Shown one piece after another: positions 22,601-35,290 of a stretch of 64,000 bases of DNA. The translations under genes and the position numbers were made by a program. The notes under the pieces are model-generated. The model was given only the letters and a program-made list of their open reading frames with translations, made no database searches and had not been told where the DNA came from. The DNA comes from Cladobotryum mycophilum (Eukaryota > Ascomycota > Sordariomycetes > Hypocreales > Hypocreaceae): positions 2,480,001-2,544,000 of the forward strand of contig CM071591.1 of NCBI GenBank assembly GCA_036429605.1, written 5' to 3'. How positions within the stretch are numbered: position 1 is the first letter of the stretch; every line of letters begins with the position of its first letter.

Positions 22601-23893
22601 GCCTCTTTTCCCTTCCCAAGCCTGTTGAAACGCCATGCAGAAATGGAACAAGATTTACCACCTAGAATATAATATTAAAAAAAAAACAGGGTCTTTCAGT
22701 TTAAAGCCTAATAAAGAGACCCGCTCCAGGTGCTCCGATTCGTCCAGAGTGAACACCCCCCCCGGTTCATTTCATAATGCCAACTCTGCTCGCCTTCATG
22801 CATAGATTACTTGGAGATGGAACGCTTCCCAACGTGATGTGCCTCTGACGTCAACATTTCTGTTTAAGAGAACAAGCAAGGGCCCCCCTTTTTTAACCGC
22901 TCAGTATCAGGAAGGCGGCCCTTGTGCGTGCGTGCGCAGGTAGAAGTACATACCTACCTTTGCAGCTTGGACATGGCACGTATTGTATGGATGGGATTAT
23001 TGTTGCCCCCTCTCTTTTACAAATTGTCCCATCCCCATCCTCATCAATACATCCATGTCACGTCCGAACTGGTAACCCACACTTGACTTGAAATATATGG
23101 ATACCTAGTACCTACTGTACTTGCAACAAGCGGGGCATTCCGTACAACATTTCGATGCCTTTCATCCCCCCTGCGCCCCCTCTTCTCTCACGTACCTCTC
23201 CATCTTGGCGTCATACTAGCCTATATGTATTCATGTTAGTGCTCGAGTCAGACGTTTGTACCCGGAACATGTCACTCCCGTATTATAATATCATCCCACG
23301 ATCGTTCAGGAACGTGCCCTCATCTCGTCATCGTGCATCTGGTGTGAAATCGGCCTTGAACCACCCTTCCATCAACGGGAGAGTTTTCTCCGGAGCTGTG
23401 ACCGTCAAACGTTGCCCGTGCCGTTCTTTTGGTTTGTTTGGCTCGCTCTGATGCACCCTTGATTTGCAAATTGTGACCCTGCCTCTCGCACTTTCTGATT
23501 CCTTGCATATGAAGCAATCAAACTAGTCGTTTAGAGCATCCTGATTTGCTCCTCTCTCATCCATCTCGTGTTTCAGTGCCAAGATCTACATGGACCGCGC
23601 TGACACATGCATACCTCCAACTCCCAACTCCGTACCCAGGCAGACATGCGATTCCGAATCACTCGCTTCGGTGCAAATGTCATTTCACATCAATGCAAAA
23701 GAACTATTTCCCAACGTTTTACTCTTTAATTCATGAATTGCATCTTTGCTTCATCTTATAGGTAGACAAGGAAGGGATGAACAAGTTATCAAACATCTTA
23801 GTGTTTCCCAATCATCCAACACCCCGTAGCCCCACGCAAAAAAGGTAACTCATCATCCCATGACAGAAGCCGCCGCCGCCGCCGCCCAGTGCA
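19662..23893. other. gene-poor spacer, 4.2 kb; HOG1 5' flank
   Basis: No supportable coding region. The part next to HOG1 (19.7-21.7 kb) is purine-rich on the plus strand, so pyrimidine-rich on the HOG1 sense strand, as expected for its promoter and 5' UTR. It contains short repeats: GATT repeats near 20467-20495, (GA)n near 21732-21750 and TATGG repeats at 22281-22322. A TGACGTCA palindrome lies at 22846-22853 but more than 3 kb from HOG1. The right part holds the 3' end of the glycogen phosphorylase gene. Confidence 0.6.
22281..22322. repeat. pentanucleotide repeat (GGTAT)n
   Basis: Six to eight near-perfect copies of GGTAT with two interruptions, in the spacer between HOG1 and the glycogen phosphorylase gene. 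Confidence 0.85.
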
Positions 23894-26800
23894 TTAGTCC
23901 CGAATAGCCAGTGGCTCAATGTTCCAAATCTCTTCAGCATACTCGTTGATGCAACGGTCACTGGTGAAGAAGCCCATTCGTGCCACCGACGTGATGCACT
24001 TGGTGATCCACTCATCTTGGTTTCGGTAAGCATCGTCGATGAGGGCATGTGTCTCAATGTAGCTGTGGAAGTCATCTGACACCAGATAGTAGTCACCGTG
24101 GTCTCGGACGGCAGCCATAAGAGCCTTGAAGTCGTCAGGCGTGCCAAAGGATCCCTTCTCAATCTCCTGGAAAACCTTGTCCAGATCAGGATCAATGGTG
24201 TGAGTTCCATAGTTGTGGGCATGGCGCAAGTCTTCGACCTCTTCGGCCAAGTTGCCAAAGAGGAAGATGTTGTTCTCGCCAATCTCTCGCGTGATTTCAA
24301 TCTATTTCAACGTCAGTCAGTTGAAGAATCCTCTTGGCCTCTTTTTTATAATGACTTACATTTGCGCCATCGCAGGTGCCAATGATGAGACCTCCGTTGA
24401 GAACAAACTTCATGTTGCTAGTTCCAGATGCCCTATCCACATGTTAGCCACCTTCATTAACCTTGCATCAGTCATTGCACTCCACTTACTCGGTTCCGGC
24501 AGTGGAAATATGTTCACTGATATCTGACGCAGGAGTGATGATTTCAGCCTTGCTGACATTGTAGTCCTCCAGGAAGATAACCTTGAGGAGGTCACCAATA
24601 TCTTCATCCTTGTTCACGACAGTACCGACGGCGTTGATCAAGTGAATAATCTGCTTAGCCATCCAGTAGCCAGGAGCAGCCTTGCCTCCAAAGATGGAAA
24701 CGCGCGGCTGCTGCTTCTTTCTCTCGGCAGGAGTCATGGCCTTGAGAGTGAGATATCTGTGAATCACGCCAAAGATGTTGAGCTGCTGTCGCTTGTACTC
24801 GTGGATTCGCTTCACCTGGACGTCGAACAGTGACGCGGGATTCACAGTTACACCAAGAGTGCTCTGAATGTGCTTAGCCAGACGAACCTTGTTGGCATAC
24901 TTGATCTCTGCCCATTCCTTGCGGAAAGCCTTGTCATCGACAAACTTCTCCAGCTGGTTCAGCAACGTCAAGTCTTTGAGGAACTCGTTGCCGCCACACT
25001 TGGAGGCAATGAGCTCAGACAGCCGAGGGTTGGCCTGGTGAAGCCAACGACGCGGGGTGATGCCGTTGGTCACGTTTGTGAACTTGTCAGGGCCGTAAAT
25101 CTCCACAAAGTCCTTGAAGATGGTGGTCTTGATCAAGTCTGAGTGCAGCTCGGCTACACCATTCACCTTGTGGGATCCAACGATGGCCAGGAATGCCATC
25201 CTGACCATCTTTGGCTGGCCCTCTTCAATGATGGATACTCTTCGGAGAATATCTCTATCATTGGGGAATTGCTTCTCCACCTTTTGCAGGAAGAACAGAT
25301 TAATGTCGTAGATAATCTGAAGGTGTCTTGGGAGCAAGTTCTGGACCAAGCCAACGGGCCATTTCTCCAGAGCCTCTGGGAGAACAGTGTGGTTTGTGTA
25401 GCCAAACTTGACAAAGACGTTAGCGCACGATTCGCTTTCACTCTTCTCGTAAACTTACCGTGTTGGTGACGATTTCCCACGAAAGATCCCAAGGAAGACC
25501 CTCGACATCGAGGAGGATACGCTGCAGCTCAACAATAGCAAGAGTAGGGTGTGTGTCGTTGAGCTGAATAGCGACTTGATCTGGGAACTCCTTCCAGGGG
25601 CGCTTGGTCTTCTTGAAGCGGCGGACAATGTCGTAGAGCGAAGCGGCAACCCAAAAGTATTGCTGCTTCAATCGCAGCTCCTTACCCTTCTCAAGGTTGT
25701 CATTGGGATACAGCACAGCGCTGATGGTCTCGGCACGCTGCTGGTCGGCGACGGAGCTCTCGTACTCGCCGTTGTTGAACTTTTGGAAGTCAAACTCACC
25801 ACCGGATGCTTTGCTCGACCAAAGACGCAAGTTGTTGGTTGTCGGGGTGTCATAACCAGGAATGGGTACATCATAGGCAACAGCTTGTACTATCTCGCCT
25901 CCTTCCCAGATGGCCTGGACCTTGCCATCGTCTATGGCGGTCTTGCGCACATTGCCGTAGAATTGGATCTGGTATAGACATCAGCACTCGCTATGAAATG
26001 AAACCTTGTAGTATTAGGTAGTCATCTTACATCAACAGTGACGTCGTGACGAGGAAACTCCCAGGGGTTAAAGTCCAGCCAATAGTCGGGAACTTCAACC
26101 TGGTAGCCGTCAATAATCTCCTGTTTGAAGATACCATATCGGTATCGAAGACCGTAACCCCAAGCTGGGTAGTTGAGAGAGGCCAAGCTGTCAAGGAAGC
26201 AGGCGGCCAGACGACCAAGACCACCATTTCCCAGGGCAGCATCGTGTTCTTGTTGAATAATGTCCTCGATTCTGAAACCGAGGTCAGCGAGACCAGCTGC
26301 GCCCACAAAGTCAGCACACGGTAACGCTCAAAATAACGCCGCAGGAAGGGCGAGCTGCTATTCTTACCCTTGGCTGCATCCTTGAGGCCAACATTCAGCA
26401 TGGCATTGTCGAGAGCTCTGCCCATGAGGAACTCCAGACTGAGGTAGTAGACTCGCTTGCTGTCGCTGAAAGTCTGTCGCTGCTGGGTCTTGTTCCAGTC
26501 GGTGATGAGGCGATCACGGAAAGCCAAACTGGTGGCGGAGTAGGCGGCGCTCTCATCGCAGTTGAACAAACTGCGAGCCAGTGTAGTTTCGACATGGCGG
26601 ACGACTTCCTTCTCGAAGCCATCCTTGTCCTTGAAGTTCTGGACCTGGTTTCGCTTCCATGCTTCGCGCTGGGGTTCGGGGATTGAGGCTGCAGAGCACC
26701 ATATCAGTTAGCAATAAGATTTTGAAGAAGGTTTGCATGATATGCAGCTAAACTGGGTCAAATCCGTTGCGTATTGGCCAACGTTGCCATGCAGCGGTTT

Positions 26801-27222
26801 ACTACTTGCAGGACGCTGCGCTGGGTCTGGAGGTTGCATTGCATCATGAACCCCGCAAACCGAGAGCTTCTCCCACCCCACCAACCACCAAAGCATCAAC
26901 CCGGGACCGTTTCCCAAGCTTCCTGTTGGTACCCGAACGAGCCGGGCATCTAAGATGCAATGGCGCTTTTGCAAAGGGGGGGTTGAATTGAATTCAATTG
27001 TTGGGGTAAAAAGCAGTAAAAATAAAAAAACGAAAGGAAAACCATGGATATAAACTTCATACCTTCAACGCTCTTGATCTCGCCGGCACCAAAGCCCGTA
27101 AAGGTTCTCTTGTGCTTAGGACGAGAGATACCTGCGGGGCCAACAGCGCCCACAATATCAACTATAGGGGCACTTGTAGAGGGGCGGCGCTCTCTTGTTG
27201 GGAGTCGTTCGGTGGTCGCCAT
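23894..27222 (-). CDS. GPH1: glycogen phosphorylase
   Basis: Releases glucose 1-phosphate from glycogen, using pyridoxal phosphate. Seven exons: 27222-27063, 26688-26368, 26296-26031, 25968-25459, 25406-24490, 24432-24360 and 24301-23894, all in phase, give 884 residues, close to yeast Gph1. The regulatory N-terminus has KRTFTGFGAGEIKS, comparable to the yeast segment phosphorylated by PKA. The catalytic core shows YYLSLEFLMGRALDN, EHDAALGNGGLGRLAACFLDS, NPWE, NTFGYTNHTVLPEALEKW, TNGITPRRWL and RIHEYKRQQLN. The PLP-binding lysine is in SGTSNMKFVLNGG, which is cut by the intron between exons 5 and 6. Intron 1 is 374 nt, six times longer than the rest (52-71 nt). A purine tract on the plus strand at 27705-27815 is the likely promoter pyrimidine tract. 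Confidence 0.97.
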
Positions 27223-29542
27223 GATGGATCGCTGTGTTTCCACTGCTACCTCTTGGCGTAAGTAACTTTTTTTGTCAATGGAACAAAGGGAGAGGAGAGG
27301 GTATTCGATTCGAGAGGGGGAAATAGGATTGTTTTGAGACGAATCAATTGAATAAAATAAAGAAAAGGGTTTTTTTTTTAGAAAGAAAAGGACGTGATAA
27401 AAAAGAAGGGAGAAGCGAGGAGAAATCAAGACGAAGCACGGTCCGGTCATTCTCCTCAACGAACTTCCCCCCTCCCTCCCTCTCTCAGAGGTTCACTAGC
27501 TCATCGTCCTAGCCAAAGCTATGGTGGGGTAGTGGTTGCGGGGTTTGAGAGCTGAGAAGCACGAGCTTCCACGTATACGGACCAACGTACGTACCTTTTT
27601 TGTTCACGTCCCAGCTTGTAAGTAAAGGACAAACGGACTTTTCGGGAGGTTGAAAAAGCAAGACGGCCTTGGAGGAGGAAAGTCCAAAAGACCGGTTCAG
27701 AAAGAGGGAAGAGGAGGAGGAGAAGAGAGACAAAAGAAGAGAGAGAGGAAGAAAAAAAAAGGAGGGAGAAAAGGAGAGGTGATGAGGAAGAGCAAGAGAG
27801 GGGAAGAAGGATGGGATGAGCTGGGAGTTAACACGCGATGCTGCCCATCAGGTAGCTATGGATGGACGTAAGGTAGGCGAGGTAAGGTCAGGTATGGATA
27901 TGATTATAGCACCTACCTACATATGTATTCTTAGACCATGTGTTTGCATGCCCTGTCTTGTTGGCTCACTAATACATTACATTACAGCTCATCAATGGAT
28001 GGGCTTGCTTGCCAATGGCAAACCAATCCTATCCATACATACATACCTACATCGGTACGATCCATCTCCCGCTCAAACCCAACCTTTTTTTCCCAATTCA
28101 TCAAATCAAGCTTCAACGGAAGCCAGCGGAAGCGGTTACGACGCCACGCTCGTGTCCATCACTTCAGAGACGTAATAGACAGCTGCATGAGACGGCATGA
28201 TGGGCATGTCTGTCCCGTCCCACCGGACGAACACCACGCAATCTCTCCATCATGGCCACCCGCAAACCGCTTACTCTCCCCCGCAGGAAGCACTCAAATC
28301 CAGACGAATTAATCATGGTGCAACACTTGACCAGCCAAGAAGACCAAATTGCCCAGCATGCGTAGCAATTCACCCCCTGACTCGTGACGTTGGGGCACAG
28401 AAGCTCTCCCACACCACCACTTTCTTCTCCTCATCCTCATCCATCCTCATACTCCTCCCTGACAATGAGTGCGGGGCCAGGGGACCGACAACTCATTGCT
28501 CAATCAATCAAACTTCTAATTAGGTTGGGCTCTGGTATGAGACTGATTCCGGTCGAATCTCGGGCCCAATTCCTGCATCCGGTCAATTACACATGTGGCT
28601 CAGTACCCAAAGTGAGCTCTAGGAATGTGGCCTTATTGTGCGGAATTCGACCTGACTGCAACGCAGAGCCCAGAGCACTCGAGTCTGGACCTCTGCCTTC
28701 TCCACAGCTGCCAGCAACTATTACACAAGCCCAGAACCCAAGGTGGATTCAACGTCAACTCTTCACGGTGGGTAGGTATCTATCCATTGATAATGCCTTG
28801 CATCATGAAACATCTTCTAAAACATCTCATTCGTCTTGGCTACGCATCATCAATGCGTCTTTCGCTGAACTATTCGAATTTGGCACCCTGCCTAGTACTC
28901 ACTTGACCACCAACACCAATCCAGCCACCCCGTAAATAAAATAAAAAAACCATTTGCTTCTTCGTGAATGAAACCCAGAGCATTCACAATAAACTTCTAA
29001 CCCCTTGTGCTCGCCATCGATGCACTGTGGTATCCAATTGGTCCCTTTCCATCTTTGATTTCACCCAACACTTTCCCCTCCAAACAAGAATTATCATAGA
29101 GACCGTTTCATCATTCAATTCCATATCGAGACACGAGCCCACTGTGGCTCTTGCAGTTCAGCCCACGCCGCACACTTGTCGCCGCAGATCCCGCAGTTAT
29201 TGTCCCAATCATCAACGAAACCCAGGCAGACCGCAGAATATAGACAACCACGCCGTGCTGAAAGAGAAGTAAAAAGGAAAGAACCCCAGTCGAGTCAAAA
29301 CGATGCTTCGGTGGTACAGTTGCCGAAAAATCGAGATCCATATGGGGGTTTGTAGTTGTCGTCAGAATAGATTAAAAAGCCATGCGTATAGGCTACACCG
29401 TAATGGGAATTTGAGCGTAAAACCAGGGCAGCGTCGCCTTGAATAAAAAAAGGCGCCATCAGAACTCCGTATAATGCTCTACATGCCGACTCTCCGTGGT
29501 TGGCTCGCAAAAACCGCAATGAATAGCGGTACTATCTCCCGC
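27223..29542. other. intergenic, 2.3 kb; glycogen phosphorylase promoter side
   Basis: No gene I can support. A strong purine tract on the plus strand at about 27705-27815 sits 480-590 bases upstream of the glycogen phosphorylase start. Further right, a 183-codon open frame (28384-28935) begins at GTG and has no family features, so I did not call it. Confidence 0.6.
27705..27815 (-). promoter_or_regulatory. pyrimidine-rich promoter tract of glycogen phosphorylase gene
   Basis: Almost pure purine on the plus strand (CT-rich on the gene's sense strand), about 480 bases ahead of the start codon. CT-rich tracts near transcription starts are common in filamentous fungi. Confidence 0.4.
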
Positions 29543-30947
29543 TCATAGAATGCCAGAGTCTTTAAGCGCGTTGTTAAGGATAGTCTCTTTGACAGCGGCG
29601 AATACGAGTCGGATATTGGACGTGTCTGTTGCTTGAGTCAAGCTGGCAAGAATCATGTTAGGTGGTTGACCAACAGAGAGAGTGACGAGACTTCATCCAC
29701 TTACTGAGGATATAGATTGAGATGTGCTCTGTTGACTTGATTAAAGCGCCATAATAGATACTTGGCGGCCTTGTTCACGTCATTGCCTCCTTGATAATCG
29801 GGGAAATAGTTTGCAAGAGGTGATCTGCTCAATTTTTGTTTGAATATGTCCACCTTGTTGAGGAACAAGATGATACTCGTTCTCATGAACCACCGCGAGT
29901 TCACGACGGAGTCGAAAAGGAGCAGGCTTTCCATCATGCGGTTCTATGTCATCGTAAAGTCAGACCATGTTGTGCGTCGCGATATAGGGCCAGGGACATT
30001 GCTCGCTCCCCCATCGTAACTCACCTGACTGCTTTCTTCAAGCAGAACTTGGTCATATTCGCTAAGCGCAACGCAGAAAATGATCGATGTGACGTTTTCG
30101 AAGCAGTGTATCCATTTCTTCCGTTCACTCCTTTGCCCTCCAACATCGAACATACTAGCAAGAACAAGTCAGCAGACTGCCAAGGTTTCCATTACCGATT
30201 ACACGTACTGAATGCTGAGTTGGCCCATCTGGAACCGAGTTTCGTATATACCCGTCGTTTTTGTTCGCGCTCGCAGGACGTCCATTTCGTTGGGTAAGTA
30301 ATCTGGCGCGACGATACGCATCGCTTCTTGGAAGAAACTAGAAGCAAGACTCGGTTAACTATGCTGCGCGAAGCACCATTCACCACTCAGTAGCCCTGAA
30401 ACTCACTATTCAGCAGAATCCATCAAATAAAACTCCGTTTGATGATCCATTAATTGATCCCTTGCAGGATCTGACCAGACGGCTTGTACCGCATCGCCGA
30501 CACGGGGGTCAATATGCGCTTGTGGGCCCGACTCTGCCTGGTATTCCATCAAGAAAGCCGCGTACATTTTGTTCTCCTCCTCTTGCAGTTCGATGTCGAA
30601 TTGCTGCATCGCAGTGATGATGGCTTTGGCGCATTCGACCAAATTTTTAAAGACGGTCGGTCGATAGTTATATAATTCATCTTCTGAATATCCTTTGAGA
30701 TGGATAATCTTCATTTGCTTCACGATGGTGGACTTGCCGCTCTCTCCAGAACCTGACAAAAAAGTAAATAAGCAACCGAGATGCACGACATCAGCCGCAA
30801 AATCGAGAGAGAGAAAAACCTACCTAGCAGCAAGATTTTGCATTCTTTCCGTAATCTTTTCGAGTCCTCTTCCAGCTGCCTGTCGATGGCCTGACTCTTC
30901 TTCTTCTGTTCCACCTCATCATTACTAGAGCTCATGCAGCCGCCCAT
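29543..30947 (-). CDS. gna-3: heterotrimeric G-protein alpha subunit, group III (GNA-3 type)
   Basis: GTP-binding switch that, in this group, signals mainly to adenylate cyclase at the plasma membrane. Six exons: 30947-30824, 30752-30407, 30337-30209, 30154-30025, 29943-29705 and 29642-29543, giving 355 residues. MGGCMSS supplies the Gly2 myristoylation and Cys4 palmitoylation sites. GTP-binding motifs are GSGESGKS (P-loop, split by intron 1), RARTKTTG (switch I arginine), DVGGQRSE (switch II, Gln207), NKVD and TQATDT. The C-terminus KDSGIL lacks the cysteine at -4, so it is not a pertussis-toxin-type end. MGGCMS, the LLEESSQNRMMESLLLFDSVVNS block and the SGIL terminus place it with Neurospora GNA-3 and not with GNA-1 or GNA-2. 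Confidence 0.96.
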
Positions 30948-32298
30948 GGTGGGCGATCTCGCACGGTTTGGCGTCTAGGGGTTTAATCTTGGGGGGATGA
31001 ACGTCGGCGGATATATCGGTCGGGCGGGTCGAATCGAGAAGCAATCACTTCAACGCTCACTACGACACCAATTACTGTCGCATGATCGATGGCCGACAAT
31101 GATATTCGCAAGAATGATGCCGTTTTTGTTGGAAATGTGAAGCCCTCGGCGGGAGCAGCGCAGTATAGTCGTGGCACCGGGGGGGTTGGTGGAGCGGTCC
31201 GTCCGGCAGAACTTTGGCGGCAACGAAATGAAAGCGTTCGGGTCGTCGTGATTGTCAGCGCAAAAAAAAAAGGGCACCAGGAACGGCAGTCACGGTGTTG
31301 TGTCTGCTTCTGCTTCTGCTTCTTCTGCGGCCCGAGGATAGATATTCGTCGTGTCGACTCGAACCTGGAGCGACGGGGGAGAGTCGTGGTTTTTGGCGCG
31401 TTGAGACAGAGACAGCCTCGTGGACGAGGAGTTTGACTGCTGCTGAAGTCGCTGGAAGTGCTGGAGGTGGGAGCTGGGGCCTTGGTGCTCAAAGTACACA
31501 CACTAAGGTAGCCCTGGAGGCGTGTGTACGAGTAGTGCTACCCCGAATGGACCCGTCTGGGGGTACGGAGTGGTGGTAGTAAAAAATGATGACAGGTCAA
31601 GCGGAGGAGTGGCACCAATTGGCGTCGAGCGGCGCCGGCGGTGATGCTGCTGGAGTGGAGGCGAGCCTGGGCCCCAGCCTGTCTCAACGTCAGTGCTATG
31701 GTTTTTATTTGTCTGCCTGTCTGCCTGCCCTGCCCTGTCCTGTTCTTGTCTCTTTTCTGGGGCTCGTAGTCGTATGTACGTTTAGCTTTAGCTCCTCAGC
31801 CTGACTATTTAATTGAATGAATGGTTGATTGATTGACTGATTGATTAATTGGGAGCGAGAGGAGAGAAAAGAGACATGTCGGTAGATGAACGTGAGAGCA
31901 ATGCCCAAAAAATTAAGACAATGTCGGACTGCAACACAAAAATGTCCGCAAATAGACTCGATCCTTTCTCTCTCTCTGTTGGTTGGTGCCGCCGCAAAGG
32001 AGCAGCAGCAAAGGCCAAGAGTAGAAAACGGAGAAGACAGAAAAACAATCAACGTGCTGCACTCGACTTGTAGTACGTGCAGGTAGTATGTAATGTGAAT
32101 GCAGGGGGTGATGAAGGTTCAAAGGGAAACGAAACCAAACAAGCGAGTTGAGGTACCTTTGGTAGGCATCTGAAGTGGCCGCTGGTTGGTTGGTCGTGAA
32201 GGTATAGTAGTCAAGGCTTCTTGGTAAGGTTCCATCTCTCAGGGCTGGGCTGAATGGCTCTCAGTGGGTTGCTTCCACTGACCATAATTAGGTACAGG

Positions 32299-32307
32299 TA
32301 CTCCGTA
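32299..32307. repeat. TACTCCGTA 9-mer (reverse of TACGGAGTA)
   Basis: Perfect copy of a 9-mer also present at 33559-33567, 35282-35290 and 52254-52262, all outside genes. Confidence 0.6.
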
Positions 32308-32524
32308 GATGCTAGGTAGACTCCAGGGCTCCCCTGGACCGCTCCAGCGCGCTGCAACAGGTTCGGTGCGAGCCCAGGGCGTAGCGCTCGCTCCACTGCC
32401 CGTTCTATCGTCTCGCTTCCGCTACCGCTTCTGCTACTGCTGCATCATTCTCGGCGGGGAGTCCAGTGGAGGTTTTATTTTTCATTTGCCCTGGCGCTGG
32501 ACTCTCTCCAATCTGTTGATACAA

Positions 32525-32551
32525 ACATGCATGCATACATACATACATACA
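32525..32551. repeat. tetranucleotide microsatellite (GCAT/ACAT)n
   Basis: ATGCATGCATACATACATACATAC-type run of about 27 bases in the gene-poor region. Confidence 0.85.
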
Positions 32552-32699
32552 AGTAGAATCCATGGATGAATTCCAAGACCGTTGTATCCGGCCCACTCGC
32601 ATTCTGTCATGTTCTTTTTGGCCGTGCCTGGCACATCCGAGATCTTTTCTGCCAGGGGCGCGTTCGAGCACCTCGCATTGCATATATCCATGGATGTGT

Positions 32700-32731
32700 C
32701 ATTGGCATTGGCATTGGCATTGGCATTGGTA
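32700..32731. repeat. hexanucleotide microsatellite (ATTGGC)n
   Basis: About five copies of ATTGGC, the last one changed to ATTGGT. Confidence 0.85.
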
Positions 32732-33558
32732 TTAATTCGCCCCAATGTCTCAATAAATCACCCGCTGTTGCTGCTACAGCACGGAGTACCTACACCATAT
32801 TGAGTACCCGGGCGGCAAAACACGCCCTGAAAGATTGCACTCTTTTGGGCATGGAAGGCAACCCCAAGCAGCAGCCCCCCTTCCCACAGGGTTCAATACA
32901 TCCGGTCAATTCTTTACCAAATCCAATTTCTGTCATCACCATCCTATGTTTATTGATTTGCACAACTTGGACGGGTTAGGCAAACAGGGAGGCACTCTAC
33001 AGCTACTACCTACTAGGTACCTACCTGCTATACTAGGTAGTAAGTAGCACGCATCTCATCGCCACTCAGAATAGCCATCTCCTCTTCTTCTCCATCCTCG
33101 GCTCATTCTCCAATCCCCCGCACTGTCGAGCGTCCAGCTTTTTCTGTGCTACACTCCGGCTCCCAAGCTCCGGCTTCAGCAACAGAAGCAGCTTCTCTCC
33201 GTCGGCTCCAGAGTTCCATGGGATGGGGTGGGATGGGGATGCAACCACCTGAACGATGCTCGAACTGGATCCAACTTCCGCTAACGCATTCCTTGTCTCC
33301 ACTGTGCCAGCCAGGAGAGAACCAAGCCGTATCCAGTGTACAACAGCTCCAACCTTAGTATTCTCAAGGTAAAAGCAATGTGTACGTACCTATGCCGATG
33401 CCTGTGCTTTTGGCTGGGGCACACTCTCCTGTGTGGCTTGGCTTCTCTCATGCTCGCCGCGCATCTGCGCTCCGCTTCCAAATCCCCCCTCCAAGTTGAT
33501 CAATCGCCTGCTGTTACTCCTCCTAGCTAGTTCGTCACATTTGACGATGGGTGCAGCG

Positions 33559-33567
33559 TACGGAGTA
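33559..33567. repeat. TACGGAGTA 9-mer
   Basis: Perfect copy; followed by CGC as part of GTACGGAGTACGC. Confidence 0.6.
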
Positions 33568-34381
33568 CGCATTTGGCCCAATAGCCATGTGGTGCCGGGT
33601 TGGCACGGGTGAAGAGGGGGATCTCTCGCGGTTTTGGAACTGACTCGATGCCCAAACAAGCTTCGAACAGACCATACGTTAAAATCCTCGCATATCGACA
33701 ACCCACGAATGGCCCCATTCTCGAGTCTCTCTTCTCCCGTACGCAAAGAAACTCATTTGCCGAACTCAAGTAGTACTTGTAGATTGAGAACCCTGCACGC
33801 CCTATTAGACAAGTTGCTCAGCCTCATCATGCAGAGCTGTGAACCCCTGCTGAAACCACCAGAGACCAAGATGCTGGCATCCCCCTGAGTTGCTCACAGT
33901 CAGCTTCTTCACGGCTGCGTTTTGCCGTTAGATTCGCATCTTTCCGCATATCAAGCATCTCAAGACTGGGCAGAACTTTTTACCAACGGCGTATCATGGC
34001 AAATACCCAACCATATAATGGGATTGGCGTTGAAATTGATCAGATGTCTTTCGATCCATTGTCTCTGCCACGCCCGCTGGCCGGTTTACATCTTAGCTCC
34101 GCTGGGCTGATCAGAGTTGCCGATCCCATGGGAGCCTAGGTTGTTAAACAAACCAAAGCAGAGCCATATTACTACGCTACAGAATCGAAATAAGCAGATG
34201 AGGGTAGTATGGATGGATAAAGAGGTGGTTTCGAACAATTTTTTGAATATCGTTATGCTCCTTTTCATTGCTTTCGTTCTCATGGCTCCTTTCTTTCCTT
34301 GTTCGGATTTTTATGGGTTTTTACTCATCTGACAGTTCTATCATCACCGACGGCGTTTTCTAATATCTTATGCCAACTTGC

Positions 34382-34429
34382 CCTGCCATGGTTCTAGGGA
34401 GCCCCTAGATCTACGAGGGCCGTGGCAGG
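34382..34429. repeat. nested inverted repeat (hairpin within hairpin)
   Basis: Outer arms CCTGCCATGG (34382-34391) and CCGTGGCAGG (34420-34429) pair at nine of ten positions. Inside, TCTAGGG (34393-34399) and CCCTAGA (34403-34409) pair perfectly around a three-base loop. A one-sided bulge of about ten bases lies between the two stems on the 3' side. Confidence 0.7.
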
Positions 34430-35281
34430 AAAAACACGTGGTTGTTCAACCCTACGGCTGCCCATGACTGGCCATTTCACCAGTGTCATCTAACCAGCTC
34501 CAAACATTCATCTTCTTGTGCACACTGTGGCAACTCGTTAAGCATATTCAATTTACATTGGCGTACATATCGGCCGGCTGCAGTCAGCCAATGAGAAAGG
34601 TTGATAGCTTGAGCAAGCTGAATTCATCATTTGACCGATTCAACGACGCTACGCTACCTCTTCAATTTTGTTCTCGATATCAAGTCATTAATGAGAAATT
34701 TTCTCCCCCAGACATGATAGACGCGGGTCTCACTGAATTGATTGCAATGTGGGTACGGGCTGCGCACGCAATCTTGTCAATGCAAAAACGGAGAGTCAAA
34801 TCCCTCATCAAGTTGTTTCCGTCGAAAGATGCAGCTGGCGCCTAGGCTCGGGTACCTACATACCTACTGCCTGCATGCGAGGACATGGAATTGTTCCAGA
34901 ATTACCGCCCGTCCACTATGCGAGGCGTTTGCTAGCCCACGAACCGAGACCCCTGCTGACGCCAGCTGGTTCCAGTGGAGAACTGCAAGTGGAGAGAGAA
35001 CAACTGGAGCTCAGTTGGAAATATAATGGCTGACGGGACGTTTGCCCCTCGTGGCGGCTTCATGCAACACAAGTAGATAGATCGAGGACTCACATGGCAG
35101 ACGCCAGTAGCTGACAGTTTTCTCTTGATGAAAAGGGTCCCTTGAGGAGACTAGTAGCCCAATCCATTCCTACAATACTGAATTCGGAATCCGAACAAAG
35201 GGATCAACTAGTGGGGACGTGCATCTCCTCCTTCATAGGCGATGCTCGTTTTCTTAGCCTCCTATTGAGTTGACATACTTG

Positions 35282-35290
35282 TACGGAGTA
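35282..35290. repeat. TACGGAGTA 9-mer
   Basis: Perfect copy within GTACGGAGTACG. Confidence 0.6.

Noticed and set aside
22846..22853. TGACGTCA as a HOG1 promoter element
   Set aside because: It lies over 3 kb from the HOG1 start and closer to the 3' end of another gene; a single 8-mer is weak evidence at that distance.
28384..28935. 183-codon open frame between glycogen phosphorylase and G-alpha
   Set aside because: It starts at GTG with no in-frame early ATG in good context, has mixed composition and no recognisable motif.
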